Shown here piece after piece: positions 1-6,253 of a DNA stretch of 6,253 nucleotides. Source of the stretch: Streptococcaceae bacterium. GTDB lineage: Bacteria > Bacillota > Bacilli > Lactobacillales > Streptococcaceae. A program made the translations under genes and the position numbers. The stretch lies in NCBI GenBank assembly GCA_902836505.1, contig CADFQU010000058.1, positions 1 through 6,253 of the forward strand, read 5' to 3'. Within the stretch, counting starts at the first letter, position 1, and the number at the start of each line of letters is the position of its first letter. Under the pieces are notes generated by a model. The model worked only from the letters and a program-made list of their open reading frames with translations, searched no databases and was not told the DNA's origin.

Positions 1-106
1 CCCAGAAACCTGTCAAATAGTATACATTTTTCAAGTTGTTAATGAGGATAGCTTTTAGATCCTGTGCCTTCATTTTAGTTCGTAGATTTGTAATTCGTTG
101 GTTCAT
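1..106 (-). CDS. pepP: Xaa-Pro aminopeptidase (peptidase M24), N-terminal fragment
   Basis: Only the first 35 codons are inside the window; the gene runs off the left edge. The translation begins [12 protein letters not shown] and contains YYLTGFW at residues 29-35. This is the usual opening of the creatinase/prolidase N-terminal domain that precedes the M24 metallopeptidase 'pita-bread' fold. Family members remove N-terminal residues ahead of proline, or split Xaa-Pro dipeptides, in the cytoplasm using two metal ions; the metal ligands lie outside the window. The ATG overlaps the uvrA TGA in a 4-base ATGA, with a good Shine-Dalgarno (AAAGGGA) seven bases upstream inside uvrA, so it is very probably co-transcribed and translationally coupled. 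The symbol pepP rather than pepQ is inferred from the remembered streptococcal order uvrA-pepP-(efp); the fragment alone cannot separate the two. Confidence 0.82.
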   Translation of the reverse strand, partial: MNQRITNLRTKMKAQDLKAILINNLKNVYYLTGFW

Positions 107-2928
107 TGTAATTTCCCTTTCAAATACTGTCCTGTAAAGCTAGCTGGGTTGCTGGCTACTTCTTCTGGTGTCCCTGTCGCAATAATGGTACCACCACCGA
201 CACCACCTTCTGGTCCTAAGTCGATGATATGGTCCGCTGTCTTAATCACATCCAAGTTGTGCTCAATGACCAAAACGGTATTGCCATCATCCACAAAGCG
301 TTCCAAGACCTTGAGCAAACGAGAGATATCCTCTGTATGAAGACCTGTTGTCGGCTCATCCAAAATATAGAAGGACTTACCAGTTGAGCGCTTATGAAGC
401 TCGGAAGCCAACTTCATCCGCTGGGCTTCTCCTCCGGAAAGTGTCGTTGCCGGCTGTCCCAGGGTCACATAGCCCAAGCCGACATCCTTGATGGTTTGTA
501 ATTTGCGATTGATCTTTGGAATGTGTTTAAAGAAATCGACTGCATCATTGACAGTCATGTCCAAAACCTGGGAGATATTCTTTTCTTTATAGTGAACTTC
601 TAGGGTTTCACTATTGTAGCGTCGGCCATGGCAGACCTCACACGGTACATAGACATCCGGTAGGAAATGCATCTCAATCTTGATAATACCATCTCCCGAA
701 CAAGCCTCACACCGGCCCCCTTTGACGTTGAAACTGAAGCGGCCTTTTTTGTAGCCTCTAATCTTGGCTTCATTGGTCTGGGCAAAGAGATCGCGAATAT
801 CGTCAAATACACCTGTATAGGTAGCCGGATTGGAGCGTGGAGTGCGGCCAATCGGGCTCTGGTCGATATCGATCAGTCGATCAATGTGCTCGACACCTGA
901 AATGGTTTTGTATTTCCCTGGTTTCTCTGAATTGCGATTCAATTTTTGCGCCAGCGTTTTTTTCAAAATACTGTTGACCAAGGTTGACTTCCCTGAGCCA
1001 GAAACGCCAGTTACAGCAATGAACTTGCCTAGCGGGAAGCGCGCTGTCACATCTTTTAAGTTATTTTCAGTGGCCCCTGTCAGCTCGATAAAACGTCCGT
1101 TCCCTACCCGCCGTTCAGTTGGTACTGGAATGGCCCGTTTACCAGAAAGATACTGACCAGTGATGGATTTGCTATTGCGGGCTACCTGCTTAGGCGTTCC
1201 AGCCGCAACAATCTCGCCTCCAAAGACTCCGGCCCCTGGACCAACGTCGATCAAATAATCAGCTTCTCTCATGGTATCCTCATCGTGTTCAACGACGATC
1301 AAGGTATTTCCCAAATCACGCATCTTCTTCAGACTAGCAATCAGGCGATCATTGTCCCTCTGGTGAAGACCGATCGAAGGCTCATCCAAGATATAGAGAA
1401 CTCCCGAGAGATTGGAACCAATCTGGGTAGCCAAGCGAATCCGCTGACTCTCTCCCCCAGATAGAGTCCCGGCCGAGCGAGAAAGGGTCAGATAACTCAA
1501 GCCAACATTGTTCAAGAAGCTCAAGCGATCCTTGACTTCTTTGAGAATCGGACGAGCAATGGTCTCTTCATTCTGGGTTAATTTGAGATCAGCTATCACC
1601 TTCAGATGGTCCTCAATGGACAAGTCAGATATTTGCCCGATATGTAGCCCCTTCTCTCCTCCTACTCGGACAGACAAGGCCTGGTCATTCAAGCGATAAC
1701 CATGGCAGGTGGCACAAGTCAATTCATTCATGTAGGACAACATCTGATTGCGGGTGAAGTCACTAGAAGTTTCGTGGTAGCGGCGATTGATGTTGGTGAC
1801 GACTCCTTCAAAAGGAATGTCAATATCGCGAACCCCACCAAATTCATTCTCATAATGGAAATGGAACTCCTTGCCATCAGACCCATAAAAAATTAAGTGG
1901 CGGTCTTCTGGAGATAAGTCTTCAAAGGGCTTGTCCATATCAATCCCAAACTGGATCATAGCCTGTTCCAACATCTGAGGATAGTAATTAGAGGAAATCG
2001 GGTTCCATGGTGCAAGCGCTCCTTCACGGAGAGTCTTGCTAGAATCTGGAACAACCAAATCCAAGTCCACTTCTAGCTTGATCCCTAGTCCATCACAATC
2101 TGGACAAGAGCCAAAGGGGGCATTAAATGAAAAGAGGCGGGGTTCCAATTCAGGGACGGTAAAGCCACATACCGGGCAAGCATAATGCTCTGAAAAGAGC
2201 AGTTCATTGTCGTCCATAGTATCAATGACCACGTAGCCATCTGCTATCCGGAGAGCTGCTTCTACAGAGTCAAAGAGACGAGAACGAATGCCGTCTTTGA
2301 TGACAATTCGGTCCACGACAACCTCAATGGTGTGTTGCTGGCTTTTTGATAACTCTGGGACCTCTGTCACATCATAGATCTCACCATCCACACGCACCCG
2401 GACATAGCCGTCTTTTTGAATCTTTTCGATGATATTCTTATGCTGGCCTTTTTTCTTGCGAACAATGGGCGCTAAGATTTGCAGACGTTGACGCTCTGGC
2501 AATTCCAAAACTTGGTCAACAATCTGCTCGACCGAAGAAGCCGTAATTGCTCCATGTCCATTGATACAGTAGGGAGTCCCCACACGAGCATATAAAAGAC
2601 GTAAGTAATCGTTGATTTCAGTTGTCGTTCCAACCGTTGACCGAGGGTTTTTGCTGGTTGTTTTTTGGTCAATAGAGATGGCGGGACTTAGGCCATCAAT
2701 CGAGTCCACATCGGGTTTTTCCATGTTTCCTAAAAACTGACGAGCATAGGCTGATAGACTCTCTACATAACGTCTTTGTCCTTCTGCATAGAGAGTATCA
2801 AAGGCTAAGCTCGATTTCCCAGAACCTGATAGACCAGTGACCACCACTAGCTTATCTCGAGGGATTTCGACATCAATATTTTTTAAATTATGAGCACGCG
2901 CTCCATGAATGACAATTTTATCGAGCAT
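103..2928 (-). CDS. uvrA: UvrABC excinuclease subunit A
   Basis: UvrA is the damage-sensing ATPase of nucleotide excision repair. As a dimer it scans DNA and loads UvrB at bulky lesions, after which UvrC cuts. The 941-residue product has the full family architecture. Residues 32-40 are the first Walker A (GLSGSGKSS). The first zinc module has cysteines at 251, 254, 275 and 278. The first ABC signature LSGGE is at 489-493, followed by Walker [11 protein letters not shown]. The second Walker A (GVSGSGKST) is at 641-649, the second zinc module at 740/743 and 763/766, the second LSGGE at 830-834, and [10 protein letters not shown] at about 855-864. All key residues are intact and the length is normal. 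I chose the ATG at 2928 because the product then starts [17 protein letters not shown] like its relatives. An in-frame GTG at 2937 would add three residues (944 aa). Neither start has a well-placed Shine-Dalgarno: GGAAG lies only two bases before the ATG. The stop overlaps pepP. Confidence 0.97.
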   Translation of the reverse strand: MLDKIVIHGARAHNLKNIDVEIPRDKLVVVTGLSGSGKSSLAFDTLYAEGQRRYVESLSAYARQFLGNMEKPDVDSIDGLSPAISIDQKTTSKNPRSTVGTTTEINDYLRLLYARVGTPYCINGHGAITASSVEQIVDQVLELPERQRLQILAPIVRKKKGQHKNIIEKIQKDGYVRVRVDGEIYDVTEVPELSKSQQHTIEVVVDRIVIKDGIRSRLFDSVEAALRIADGYVVIDTMDDNELLFSEHYACPVCGFTVPELEPRLFSFNAPFGSCPDCDGLGIKLEVDLDLVVPDSSKTLREGALAPWNPISSNYYPQMLEQAMIQFGIDMDKPFEDLSPEDRHLIFYGSDGKEFHFHYENEFGGVRDIDIPFEGVVTNINRRYHETSSDFTRNQMLSYMNELTCATCHGYRLNDQALSVRVGGEKGLHIGQISDLSIEDHLKVIADLKLTQNEETIARPILKEVKDRLSFLNNVGLSYLTLSRSAGTLSGGESQRIRLATQIGSNLSGVLYILDEPSIGLHQRDNDRLIASLKKMRDLGNTLIVVEHDEDTMREADYLIDVGPGAGVFGGEIVAAGTPKQVARNSKSITGQYLSGKRAIPVPTERRVGNGRFIELTGATENNLKDVTARFPLGKFIAVTGVSGSGKSTLVNSILKKTLAQKLNRNSEKPGKYKTISGVEHIDRLIDIDQSPIGRTPRSNPATYTGVFDDIRDLFAQTNEAKIRGYKKGRFSFNVKGGRCEACSGDGIIKIEMHFLPDVYVPCEVCHGRRYNSETLEVHYKEKNISQVLDMTVNDAVDFFKHIPKINRKLQTIKDVGLGYVTLGQPATTLSGGEAQRMKLASELHKRSTGKSFYILDEPTTGLHTEDISRLLKVLERFVDDGNTVLVIEHNLDVIKTADHIIDLGPEGGVGGGTIIATGTPEEVASNPASFTGQYLKGKLQ
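114..120 (-). promoter_or_regulatory. ribosome binding site of pepP, inside the uvrA 3' end
   Basis: Read on the minus strand, AAAGGGA lies seven bases before the pepP ATG at 106. Its position within the last codons of uvrA fixes the pepP start and supports coupled translation. Confidence 0.7.
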
Positions 2929-2961
2929 TTCTTCCACTTTTCATCAATTTATTTATCCTTC

Positions 2962-2970
2962 ATTATATCA
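2962..2970 (-). promoter_or_regulatory. extended -10 promoter of uvrA-pepP
   Basis: The minus strand reads TGATATAAT, a perfect TATAAT at 2967-2962 preceded by the extended -10 TG. No convincing -35 lies 16-18 bases upstream. Transcription would start at about 2954-2956, giving a leader of only about 27 bases before the uvrA ATG. I see no LexA/DinR-type operator around it. Predicted from sequence only. Confidence 0.6.
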
Positions 2971-2993
2971 AATTTTTCAGTATTCTTTTATCC

Positions 2994-3007
2994 AAAAGCG
3001 TGCTTTT
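2994..3007. repeat. 14-bp inverted repeat between divergent uvrA and corA promoters
   Basis: AAAAGC and GCTTTT are perfect 6-base inverted arms around a GT spacer. The site sits at roughly -31 to -18 relative to the predicted corA start and -39 to -52 relative to the predicted uvrA start. That is suitable for a dimeric DNA-binding regulator, most plausibly acting on corA. It is A/T-rich and short, so chance is a real alternative. It does not fit the CcpA cre consensus. Confidence 0.3.
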
Positions 3008-3009
3008 TC

Positions 3010-3018
3010 TGTTATAAT
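3010..3018 (+). promoter_or_regulatory. extended -10 promoter of corA operon
   Basis: TGTTATAAT is a perfect TATAAT at 3013-3018 with the extended TG at 3010-3011. The -35 region (about 2989-2996) does not resemble TTGACA. Transcription would start near 3025, leaving a leader of about 25 bases. That is far too short for an M-box (ykoK) magnesium riboswitch, so any metal control would have to act at the promoter or on the protein. Confidence 0.65.
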
Positions 3019-3036
3019 GTTAAGGTGTAAAAAAAC

Positions 3037-3045
3037 AAGGGGAGG
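3037..3045 (+). promoter_or_regulatory. ribosome binding site that fixes the corA start
   Basis: AAGGGGAGG lies four bases before the ATG at 3050. The reading frame is open further upstream to an ATG at 2909, but that lies inside uvrA on the other strand and upstream of the corA promoter, so 3050 is the real start. Confidence 0.85.
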
Positions 3046-3049
3046 CACC

Positions 3050-3994
3050 ATGAAACAGGTCTTTTTATCAACCACAACTGAATTTAAAGAAATAGAGACA
3101 CTGGAACCCGGTAGCTGGATCAACCTTGTCAACCCTTCCCAAAGTGAATCGATGGAAATCGCATCTGCTTTTAATATTGATATTGCCGACTTACGGGCAC
3201 CACTCGATGCGGAAGAAATGTCCCGTATGACCATCGAAGATGAGTATACCTTGATCATCGTGGACGTTCCCATCAAGGAAGAGCGGAACAACCAGACCTA
3301 CTATGTCACCATCCCTTTGGGAATCATCCTAACAGAAGAGGCCATCATCACTACTTGCTTGGAAGAGTTGCCTCTCCTAGACACCTTTATCAATCGTCGC
3401 TTGCGGAATTTCTATACCTTCATGCGGTCTCGCTTTATCTTTCAGATCCTTTATCGAAATGCCGAGCTCTACTTGACCGCGCTTCGTACCTTGGATCGTA
3501 AAAGCGAGCAGATTGAAAGCCAATTGCACAAATCGACGCGTAATGAAGAGCTGATTGAGCTGATGGAGTTGGAAAAGACCATTGTCTACTTCAAGGCCTC
3601 TTTGAAAACCAATGAGCGCGTGATCAAGAAATTGACCAGTGCCACTAGTAACATCAAGAAATACCTGGAAGACGAGGATCTGTTGGAAGATACCTTGATC
3701 GAGACCCAACAGGCCATCGAGATGGCGGATATTTATGGAAACATCCTCCACTCCATGACTGATACCTTCGCATCGATCATCTCCAACAACCAGAATAATA
3801 TCATGAAGACCTTGGCCATGGTGACCATCGTCATGTCCATTCCAACCATGATTTTCTCGGCCTACGGGATGAACTTCAAGAACAATGATCTCCCCCTCAA
3901 CGGCGAACCCAATGCCTTTTGGCTCATTATCTTTATCGCCTTCGCCATGACCGGCTCCCTCGTCGTCTACCTCATCCATAAAAAATGGTTCTAA
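3050..3994 (+). CDS. corA: CorA-family magnesium/divalent cation transporter
   Basis: The 314-residue protein has CorA (2-TM-GxN) architecture. Residues 1 to about 130 are the cytoplasmic alpha/beta domain. Residues about 130-245 are long, charged helices forming the funnel and stalk. TM1 spans about 254-271 and ends in the signature YGMNF (GMN at 273-275). A short outer loop follows, then TM2 at about 289-309 and a basic KKWF tail. Family members assemble as homopentamers in the cytoplasmic membrane and admit Mg2+, sometimes Co2+ or Ni2+, through a pore gated by cytoplasmic metal. The loop after GMN (KNNDLPLNGEPNAFW) lacks the MPEL motif of classical CorA, so substrate preference cannot be read off. 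It is the first gene of a likely two-gene operon, with the DUF1129 gene 28 bases downstream and no terminator between. Codon third positions near the 3' end are strikingly G/C-rich: by hand count about four-fifths of the last 60 codons. This also explains a long antisense open frame. The symbol marks the family; the metal is unproven. Confidence 0.93.
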   Translation: MKQVFLSTTTEFKEIETLEPGSWINLVNPSQSESMEIASAFNIDIADLRAPLDAEEMSRMTIEDEYTLIIVDVPIKEERNNQTYYVTIPLGIILTEEAIITTCLEELPLLDTFINRRLRNFYTFMRSRFIFQILYRNAELYLTALRTLDRKSEQIESQLHKSTRNEELIELMELEKTIVYFKASLKTNERVIKKLTSATSNIKKYLEDEDLLEDTLIETQQAIEMADIYGNILHSMTDTFASIISNNQNNIMKTLAMVTIVMSIPTMIFSAYGMNFKNNDLPLNGEPNAFWLIIFIAFAMTGSLVVYLIHKKWF

Positions 3995-4022
3995 CACCTA
4001 CAAATAACACTAAGGAGTATGT

Positions 4023-4697
4023 ATGTCTCAATTTGATTTGACCCAATTAAGTAAGAAAAACCAAGAATTCGTTCGTATCGCTAAACACCAATTGATTGAA
4101 AATGGCAAAACGGAAGAAGAGGCTACCAGCCTAATTGAAGAGATTCTTCCAGCTATCTTTGAAAACCAACCAAAAGGAGTAACGGCGCGAACTCTCTTTG
4201 GAGCGCCGACTGCTTGGGCCAATGCATTTAGCAATCAGGAACGATATGAAAAAGAGCATCCAAAAGAAAATGATACTCCTCTTCTCATGATTACGGATTC
4301 CTTCCTTCTCGTATTCGGTCTCTTTGCTGCGATTTCAGCCTTCATGAACTTATTTGCACCTCAGGGAACCACTTATGGACTCCTCACCTTGACTCTTGGT
4401 AGCTTGGCTGGTGGGGTTGTGCTCTATTTGATGTATTACTACTTCTATCAGTACTACGATGTTTCAAAACGTGGCATGAAACGTCCGGCTCTAACCAAGT
4501 CACTCCCTATCTTAATGTTGGCGATGATTCTTTGGGTGGTGATTCTCATGGTCACTGCTCTGCTCCCACAATTCCTCAACCCGCGTGTACCAAACTGGTT
4601 CATGCTCTTACTCGGTGGTGGGGCTCTTCTTCTCCGCTACTACTTGAAGAAAAAATACAATATCAAGAGCGCCAATACAGCACCTCAACGACGCTAA
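4023..4697 (+). CDS. DUF1129-type multi-pass membrane protein of unknown function
   Basis: I recognise this as the DUF1129 family (often called YufL/YhgE-neighbouring hypothetical proteins loosely; no function is established). The product is 224 residues. Residues 1-85 are a soluble, charged, mainly helical N-terminal part, including an ATSLIEEILPAIFENQPKG segment (about 34-52) and GAPTAWA (60-66). Four hydrophobic stretches follow at about 86-111, 115-143, 158-181 and 189-206, then a basic tail (KKKYNIKSANTAPQRR). The even number of helices suggests both ends face the cytoplasm. The ATG at 4023 has AAGGAG five bases upstream; an ATG at 4019 is out of frame. It follows corA by 28 bases and precedes a strong terminator, so the two are almost certainly one operon. 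A role linked to metal uptake or envelope is only an inference from this pairing. Its codon use is much less G/C-ending than that of corA. Confidence 0.88.
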   Translation: MSQFDLTQLSKKNQEFVRIAKHQLIENGKTEEEATSLIEEILPAIFENQPKGVTARTLFGAPTAWANAFSNQERYEKEHPKENDTPLLMITDSFLLVFGLFAAISAFMNLFAPQGTTYGLLTLTLGSLAGGVVLYLMYYYFYQYYDVSKRGMKRPALTKSLPILMLAMILWVVILMVTALLPQFLNPRVPNWFMLLLGGGALLLRYYLKKKYNIKSANTAPQRR

Positions 4698-4701
4698 AAA
4701 T

Positions 4702-4729
4702 AAACGGATGAAAATTTCATCCGTTTTTT
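4702..4729. terminator. bidirectional rho-independent terminator between convergent genes
   Basis: AAACGGATGAAA (4702-4713) pairs with TTTCATCCGTTT (4715-4726), in practice a 9-10 bp stem with a small A/T loop. On the plus strand it runs into six T (4724-4729), ending the corA-DUF1129 transcript five bases after the stop. On the minus strand the stem is followed by TTTATTTTT, so it can also end the GNAT transcript, whose stop is at 4736. Confidence 0.92.
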
Positions 4730-4735
4730 GATTTA

Positions 4736-5254
4736 CTATATTTCCTTGTTCAACCTTTTTGAAAAATAGAGAACTAAGTCATCATTGTTCTCACATGGAC
4801 TGTAAGGGGCCAAGGGCTGATCCCTAAACCAAATTCCAGATCCATCTGGGATATACCCCCGTTTAACATAAAGCCTTTGAGCCGGGCCATAACCCGAGTG
4901 TAAACCAACCCCTAAAGTAACAATCTCTGACAGTAGCCCGACTCTTTTTTCCGCCTCCTCTAGGAGTTGATTCCCAATTCCTCGATTTCTAAATGGCTCA
5001 AAAACATTAAAATCAGTTAGTTCAGGATAGACTCCCACGAAAGGACCGTGCTTGGCATCAGGCAATATAGTGATATAACCTGCCACACTTCCATCAAAGT
5101 CAGCTACTAATACATCCCTCTCTCCATTCTCCTGATCCTGCAAATAGCTGGTCAAGGTATCCTCTCTACCCGGCCACCCTTGATGAATAAAGGCTTGAGA
5201 GATTTCTTCAATATCAGATTTCATCATCCTTCTGATGATCGTACTTTCCTTCAT
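4736..5254 (-). CDS. GNAT-family N-acetyltransferase, substrate unknown
   Basis: The 172-residue protein fits the Gcn5-related N-acetyltransferase fold, which transfers acetyl from acetyl-CoA to an amine. Residues 5-25 form the first strand and helix (IIRRMMKSDIEEISQAF). Strands at about 46-63 (RDVLVADFDGSVAGYITI) lead to motif A at about 80-104, with the CoA pyrophosphate loop RNRGIG at 89-94. The motif B-like AQRLYVKRGY is at 125-134, and the C-terminus ends in DDLVLYFSKRL. Length is typical. ATG 5254 has AAGGAG six bases upstream. The gene is monocistronic, with its own promoter and a terminator on each side, wedged between two conserved operons. Many such stand-alone GNATs exist in streptococci. 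Nothing here shows whether the target is a small molecule, antibiotic or protein; the tail DDLVLYF resembles uncharacterised GNATs rather than RimI. Confidence 0.9.
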   Translation of the reverse strand: MKESTIIRRMMKSDIEEISQAFIHQGWPGREDTLTSYLQDQENGERDVLVADFDGSVAGYITILPDAKHGPFVGVYPELTDFNVFEPFRNRGIGNQLLEEAEKRVGLLSEIVTLGVGLHSGYGPAQRLYVKRGYIPDGSGIWFRDQPLAPYSPCENNDDLVLYFSKRLNKEI

Positions 5255-5283
5255 GTTGTGCTCCTTGATACATTTCTCCCCTC

Positions 5284-5292
5284 ATTATAGCA
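5284..5292 (-). promoter_or_regulatory. extended -10 promoter of the GNAT gene
   Basis: The minus strand reads TGCTATAAT: perfect TATAAT at 5289-5284 with extended TG. A TTGACC at 5316-5311 resembles a -35 but its 21-base spacing is too long. The start would be near 5277, giving a leader of about 23 bases that contains the AAGGAG site. Confidence 0.6.
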
Positions 5293-5334
5293 TGATTAGA
5301 GCTTGGGAAAGGTCAAAGAGGTCACCCGGACCTG

Positions 5335-5359
5335 AAAAAAAGACCCGTAAGGGTCTTTT
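5335..5359 (-). terminator. rho-independent terminator of rpsF-ssb-rpsR operon
   Basis: AAAAGACCC (5338-5346) and GGGTCTTTT (5351-5359) form a 9-bp stem with a 4-base loop. Read leftward, the hairpin starts three bases after the rpsR stop and the transcript runs into a seven-T stretch (5341-5335). Just beyond it, AGGTC/GACCT (5319-5333) could form a second weak 5-bp hairpin of unclear meaning. Confidence 0.93.
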
Positions 5360-5361
5360 CT

Positions 5362-5601
5362 TTAATCTTCGTTTACGAAAGGCATCAAAGCCATTACGCG
5401 AGCGCGTTTGATAGCTGTTGTTACTTTACGTTGGTTCTTCGCTGAAGTTCCAGTTACACGACGAGGAAGGATTTTCCCACGTTCTGAAACGAAACGGCTA
5501 AGAAGCTCAGTATCTTTGTAATCAACATATTCGATTTTGTTAGCTGCGATGTAATCAACTTTTTTACGGCGTTTGAATCCGCCACGACGTTGTTGAGCCA
5601 T
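5362..5601 (-). CDS. rpsR: 30S ribosomal protein S18
   Basis: S18 binds S6 and the central domain of 16S rRNA in the platform of the small subunit. The 79-residue product is full length, with a basic N-terminal arm ([10 protein letters not shown]) and the conserved DYKD (27-30), [13 protein letters not shown] (36-48) and [25 protein letters not shown] segments. It has no cysteines, so it is the zinc-independent form. ATG 5601 has AAGGAG eight bases upstream. The gene lies 41 bases after ssb as the last gene of the rpsF-ssb-rpsR operon and is followed at once by a terminator. Confidence 0.98.
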   Translation of the reverse strand: MAQQRRGGFKRRKKVDYIAANKIEYVDYKDTELLSRFVSERGKILPRRVTGTSAKNQRKVTTAIKRARVMALMPFVNED

Positions 5602-5642
5602 GTTTATTTCTCCTTTATAGTTTTAATTCGTTAAACCCATTC

Positions 5643-6137
5643 TTAGAATGGTAGATCGTCATCCGAGATGTCCATTGGATTAGCTCCGAATGGATTGTCA
5701 TCACGTCCAAAGTTTGGTGTTGCATTAGATGGTTCAGATCCTCCAAAGCTTGGAGCTGCATTTCCTGCAAATCCTCCAGCAGAAGCATAGCCTCCACCAG
5801 CTTGTCCTTCACGATTCGCGCGGCTTTCCAATAATTGGAAGCTGTCCGCTACGACTTCAGTGACATAAACACGTTGACCTTGCTGATTCTCATAATTACG
5901 AGTCTGGATACGACCTGTAATCCCAACTAAGGCACCCTTTTTAGCCCAATTTGCTAAATTTTCAGCTTGTTGACGCCAAATCACACAGTTGATAAAGTCC
6001 GCATCTCGTTCACCATTTTGGTTTTTAAAATTACGGTTAACCGCAAGTGAGAATGTCGCAACAGCCTGATTTTGAGGGGTATAACGAAGTTCAGCATCTC
6101 GAGTCATACGACCTACAAGTACAACATTGTTAATCAT
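5643..6137 (-). CDS. ssb: single-stranded DNA-binding protein (SsbA type)
   Basis: SSB coats single-stranded DNA in replication, repair and recombination and recruits partners through its C-terminal tip. Residues 1 to about 106 are the OB fold ([63 protein letters not shown]). Residues about 107-154 are a flexible Gly/Ala/Asn/Pro-rich linker, and 155-164 are the acidic tip [10 protein letters not shown] that docks partner proteins. At 164 residues it matches the housekeeping, essential paralogue; the shorter competence-linked SsbB is normally elsewhere. ATG 6137 is preceded by GAAGGTG a few bases upstream. It sits 26 bases after rpsF and 41 before rpsR, the standard order in Firmicutes. The operon promoter lies outside the window. 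Confidence 0.98.
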   Translation of the reverse strand: MINNVVLVGRMTRDAELRYTPQNQAVATFSLAVNRNFKNQNGERDADFINCVIWRQQAENLANWAKKGALVGITGRIQTRNYENQQGQRVYVTEVVADSFQLLESRANREGQAGGGYASAGGFAGNAAPSFGGSEPSNATPNFGRDDNPFGANPMDISDDDLPF

Positions 6138-6163
6138 TAGTCACCTTCTTTATTCGTTAGGGC

Positions 6164-6253
6164 TTAAGCGTCAACTTTTACGATCATGTGACGAAGAATG
6201 TCACCGTTGATTTTTGAAAGACGGTCGAACTCGTTAAGAGCTACATCGTCGTT
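6164..6253 (-). CDS. rpsF: 30S ribosomal protein S6, C-terminal fragment
   Basis: The last 29 codons plus the TAA stop are present; the 5' part lies beyond the right edge. The peptide NDDVALNEFDRLSKINGDIL followed by RHMIVKVDA is the typical streptococcal S6 C-terminus. S6 forms a heterodimer with S18 on the 30S platform. It is the first gene of the usual rpsF-ssb-rpsR operon, so promoter and any S6:S18-binding leader regulating the operon would be outside this window. Confidence 0.95.
   Translation of the reverse strand, partial: NDDVALNEFDRLSKINGDILRHMIVKVDA

Noticed and set aside
2938..3012. SOS (LexA/DinR-like) operator for uvrA
   Set aside because: No GAAC-N4-GTTC-type sequence is seen around the promoter, and many streptococci lack a canonical LexA regulon.
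2909..3049. 47-residue N-terminal extension of the CorA reading frame
   Set aside because: It overlaps uvrA and its promoter, lies upstream of the corA promoter, and lacks a ribosome site, while ATG 3050 has a strong one.
3019..3049. Possible magnesium riboswitch upstream of corA
   Set aside because: The leader is only about 25 bases from the predicted start and has no hairpin; an M-box needs well over 100 bases.
3377..3997. 206-codon open frame antisense to corA
   Set aside because: It starts with GTG without a ribosome site, resembles no protein, and is explained by the G/C-rich third positions of corA, which remove stop codons from the opposite strand.
5221..5238. TCATCA/TGATGA inverted repeat in the GNAT 5' coding region
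   Set aside because: Six-base A/T-rich arms within codons, not overlapping the start or ribosome site; no sign of function.
5368..5379. TTCGT-TT-ACGAA inverted repeat near the rpsR stop
   Set aside because: It lies in the codons for the conserved S18 C-terminus (FVNED), is only 5 bp, and the real terminator follows directly.
5615..5812. 65-codon minus-strand frame overlapping the ssb 3' end
   Set aside because: It lies out of frame within ssb, including its conserved acidic tail, and no family is recognised; a shadow frame.
6151..6158. AACGAATA before ssb, 7 of 8 bases of the ComX (cin) box TACGAATA
   Set aside because: A start from this box would fall within the ssb ribosome site, the usual T-rich upstream tract is absent, and the housekeeping ssb in this operon is not the competence paralogue.

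Overview
The window looks like a core-chromosome segment of a low-to-moderate GC Gram-positive, most likely a Streptococcus. The genus call rests on four things: the sequences of ribosomal protein S18 (79 residues, no cysteines) and of the SsbA-type SSB ending in DISDDDLPF, the UvrA N-terminus ([16 protein letters not shown]), and a gene order (pepP-uvrA / corA-DUF1129 / rpsR-ssb-rpsF) that from memory matches several streptococci. Species cannot be fixed by reading alone.

Layout, left to right. Positions 1-2928 hold a leftward transcription unit: uvrA, whose stop overlaps the start of an M24 aminopeptidase gene (pepP, only its first 35 codons present). Positions 2929-3049 are a 121-bp divergent regulatory region with two back-to-back extended -10 promoters and a short 14-bp palindrome between them. 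Positions 3050-4697 are a rightward pair: a CorA-family divalent cation transporter and a DUF1129-type four-helix membrane protein. It ends in a strong hairpin terminator at 4702-4729 that can serve both strands. Positions 4736-5254 hold a leftward GNAT acetyltransferase gene with its own promoter near 5290. Positions 5335-6253 are the leftward rpsF-ssb-rpsR operon (rpsF cut by the window edge), closed by a hairpin terminator directly after the rpsR stop.

The genes fall into separate housekeeping jobs: nucleotide excision repair (UvrA), proline-peptide turnover (PepP), metal ion transport (CorA plus an uncharacterised membrane partner), the S6/S18 pair of the 30S platform, and ssDNA binding (SSB). 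The GNAT enzyme is the only gene that looks like an accessory insertion between conserved blocks. No stretch above 300 bases lacks a gene. I see no tRNA, rRNA, insertion sequence, CRISPR array, prophage or toxin-antitoxin signature, and no evidence of a new biological system. The points most worth checking are the palindrome in the uvrA/corA divergent region, the DUF1129 protein paired with CorA, the shift in codon use between those two genes, and the unclear start of uvrA.
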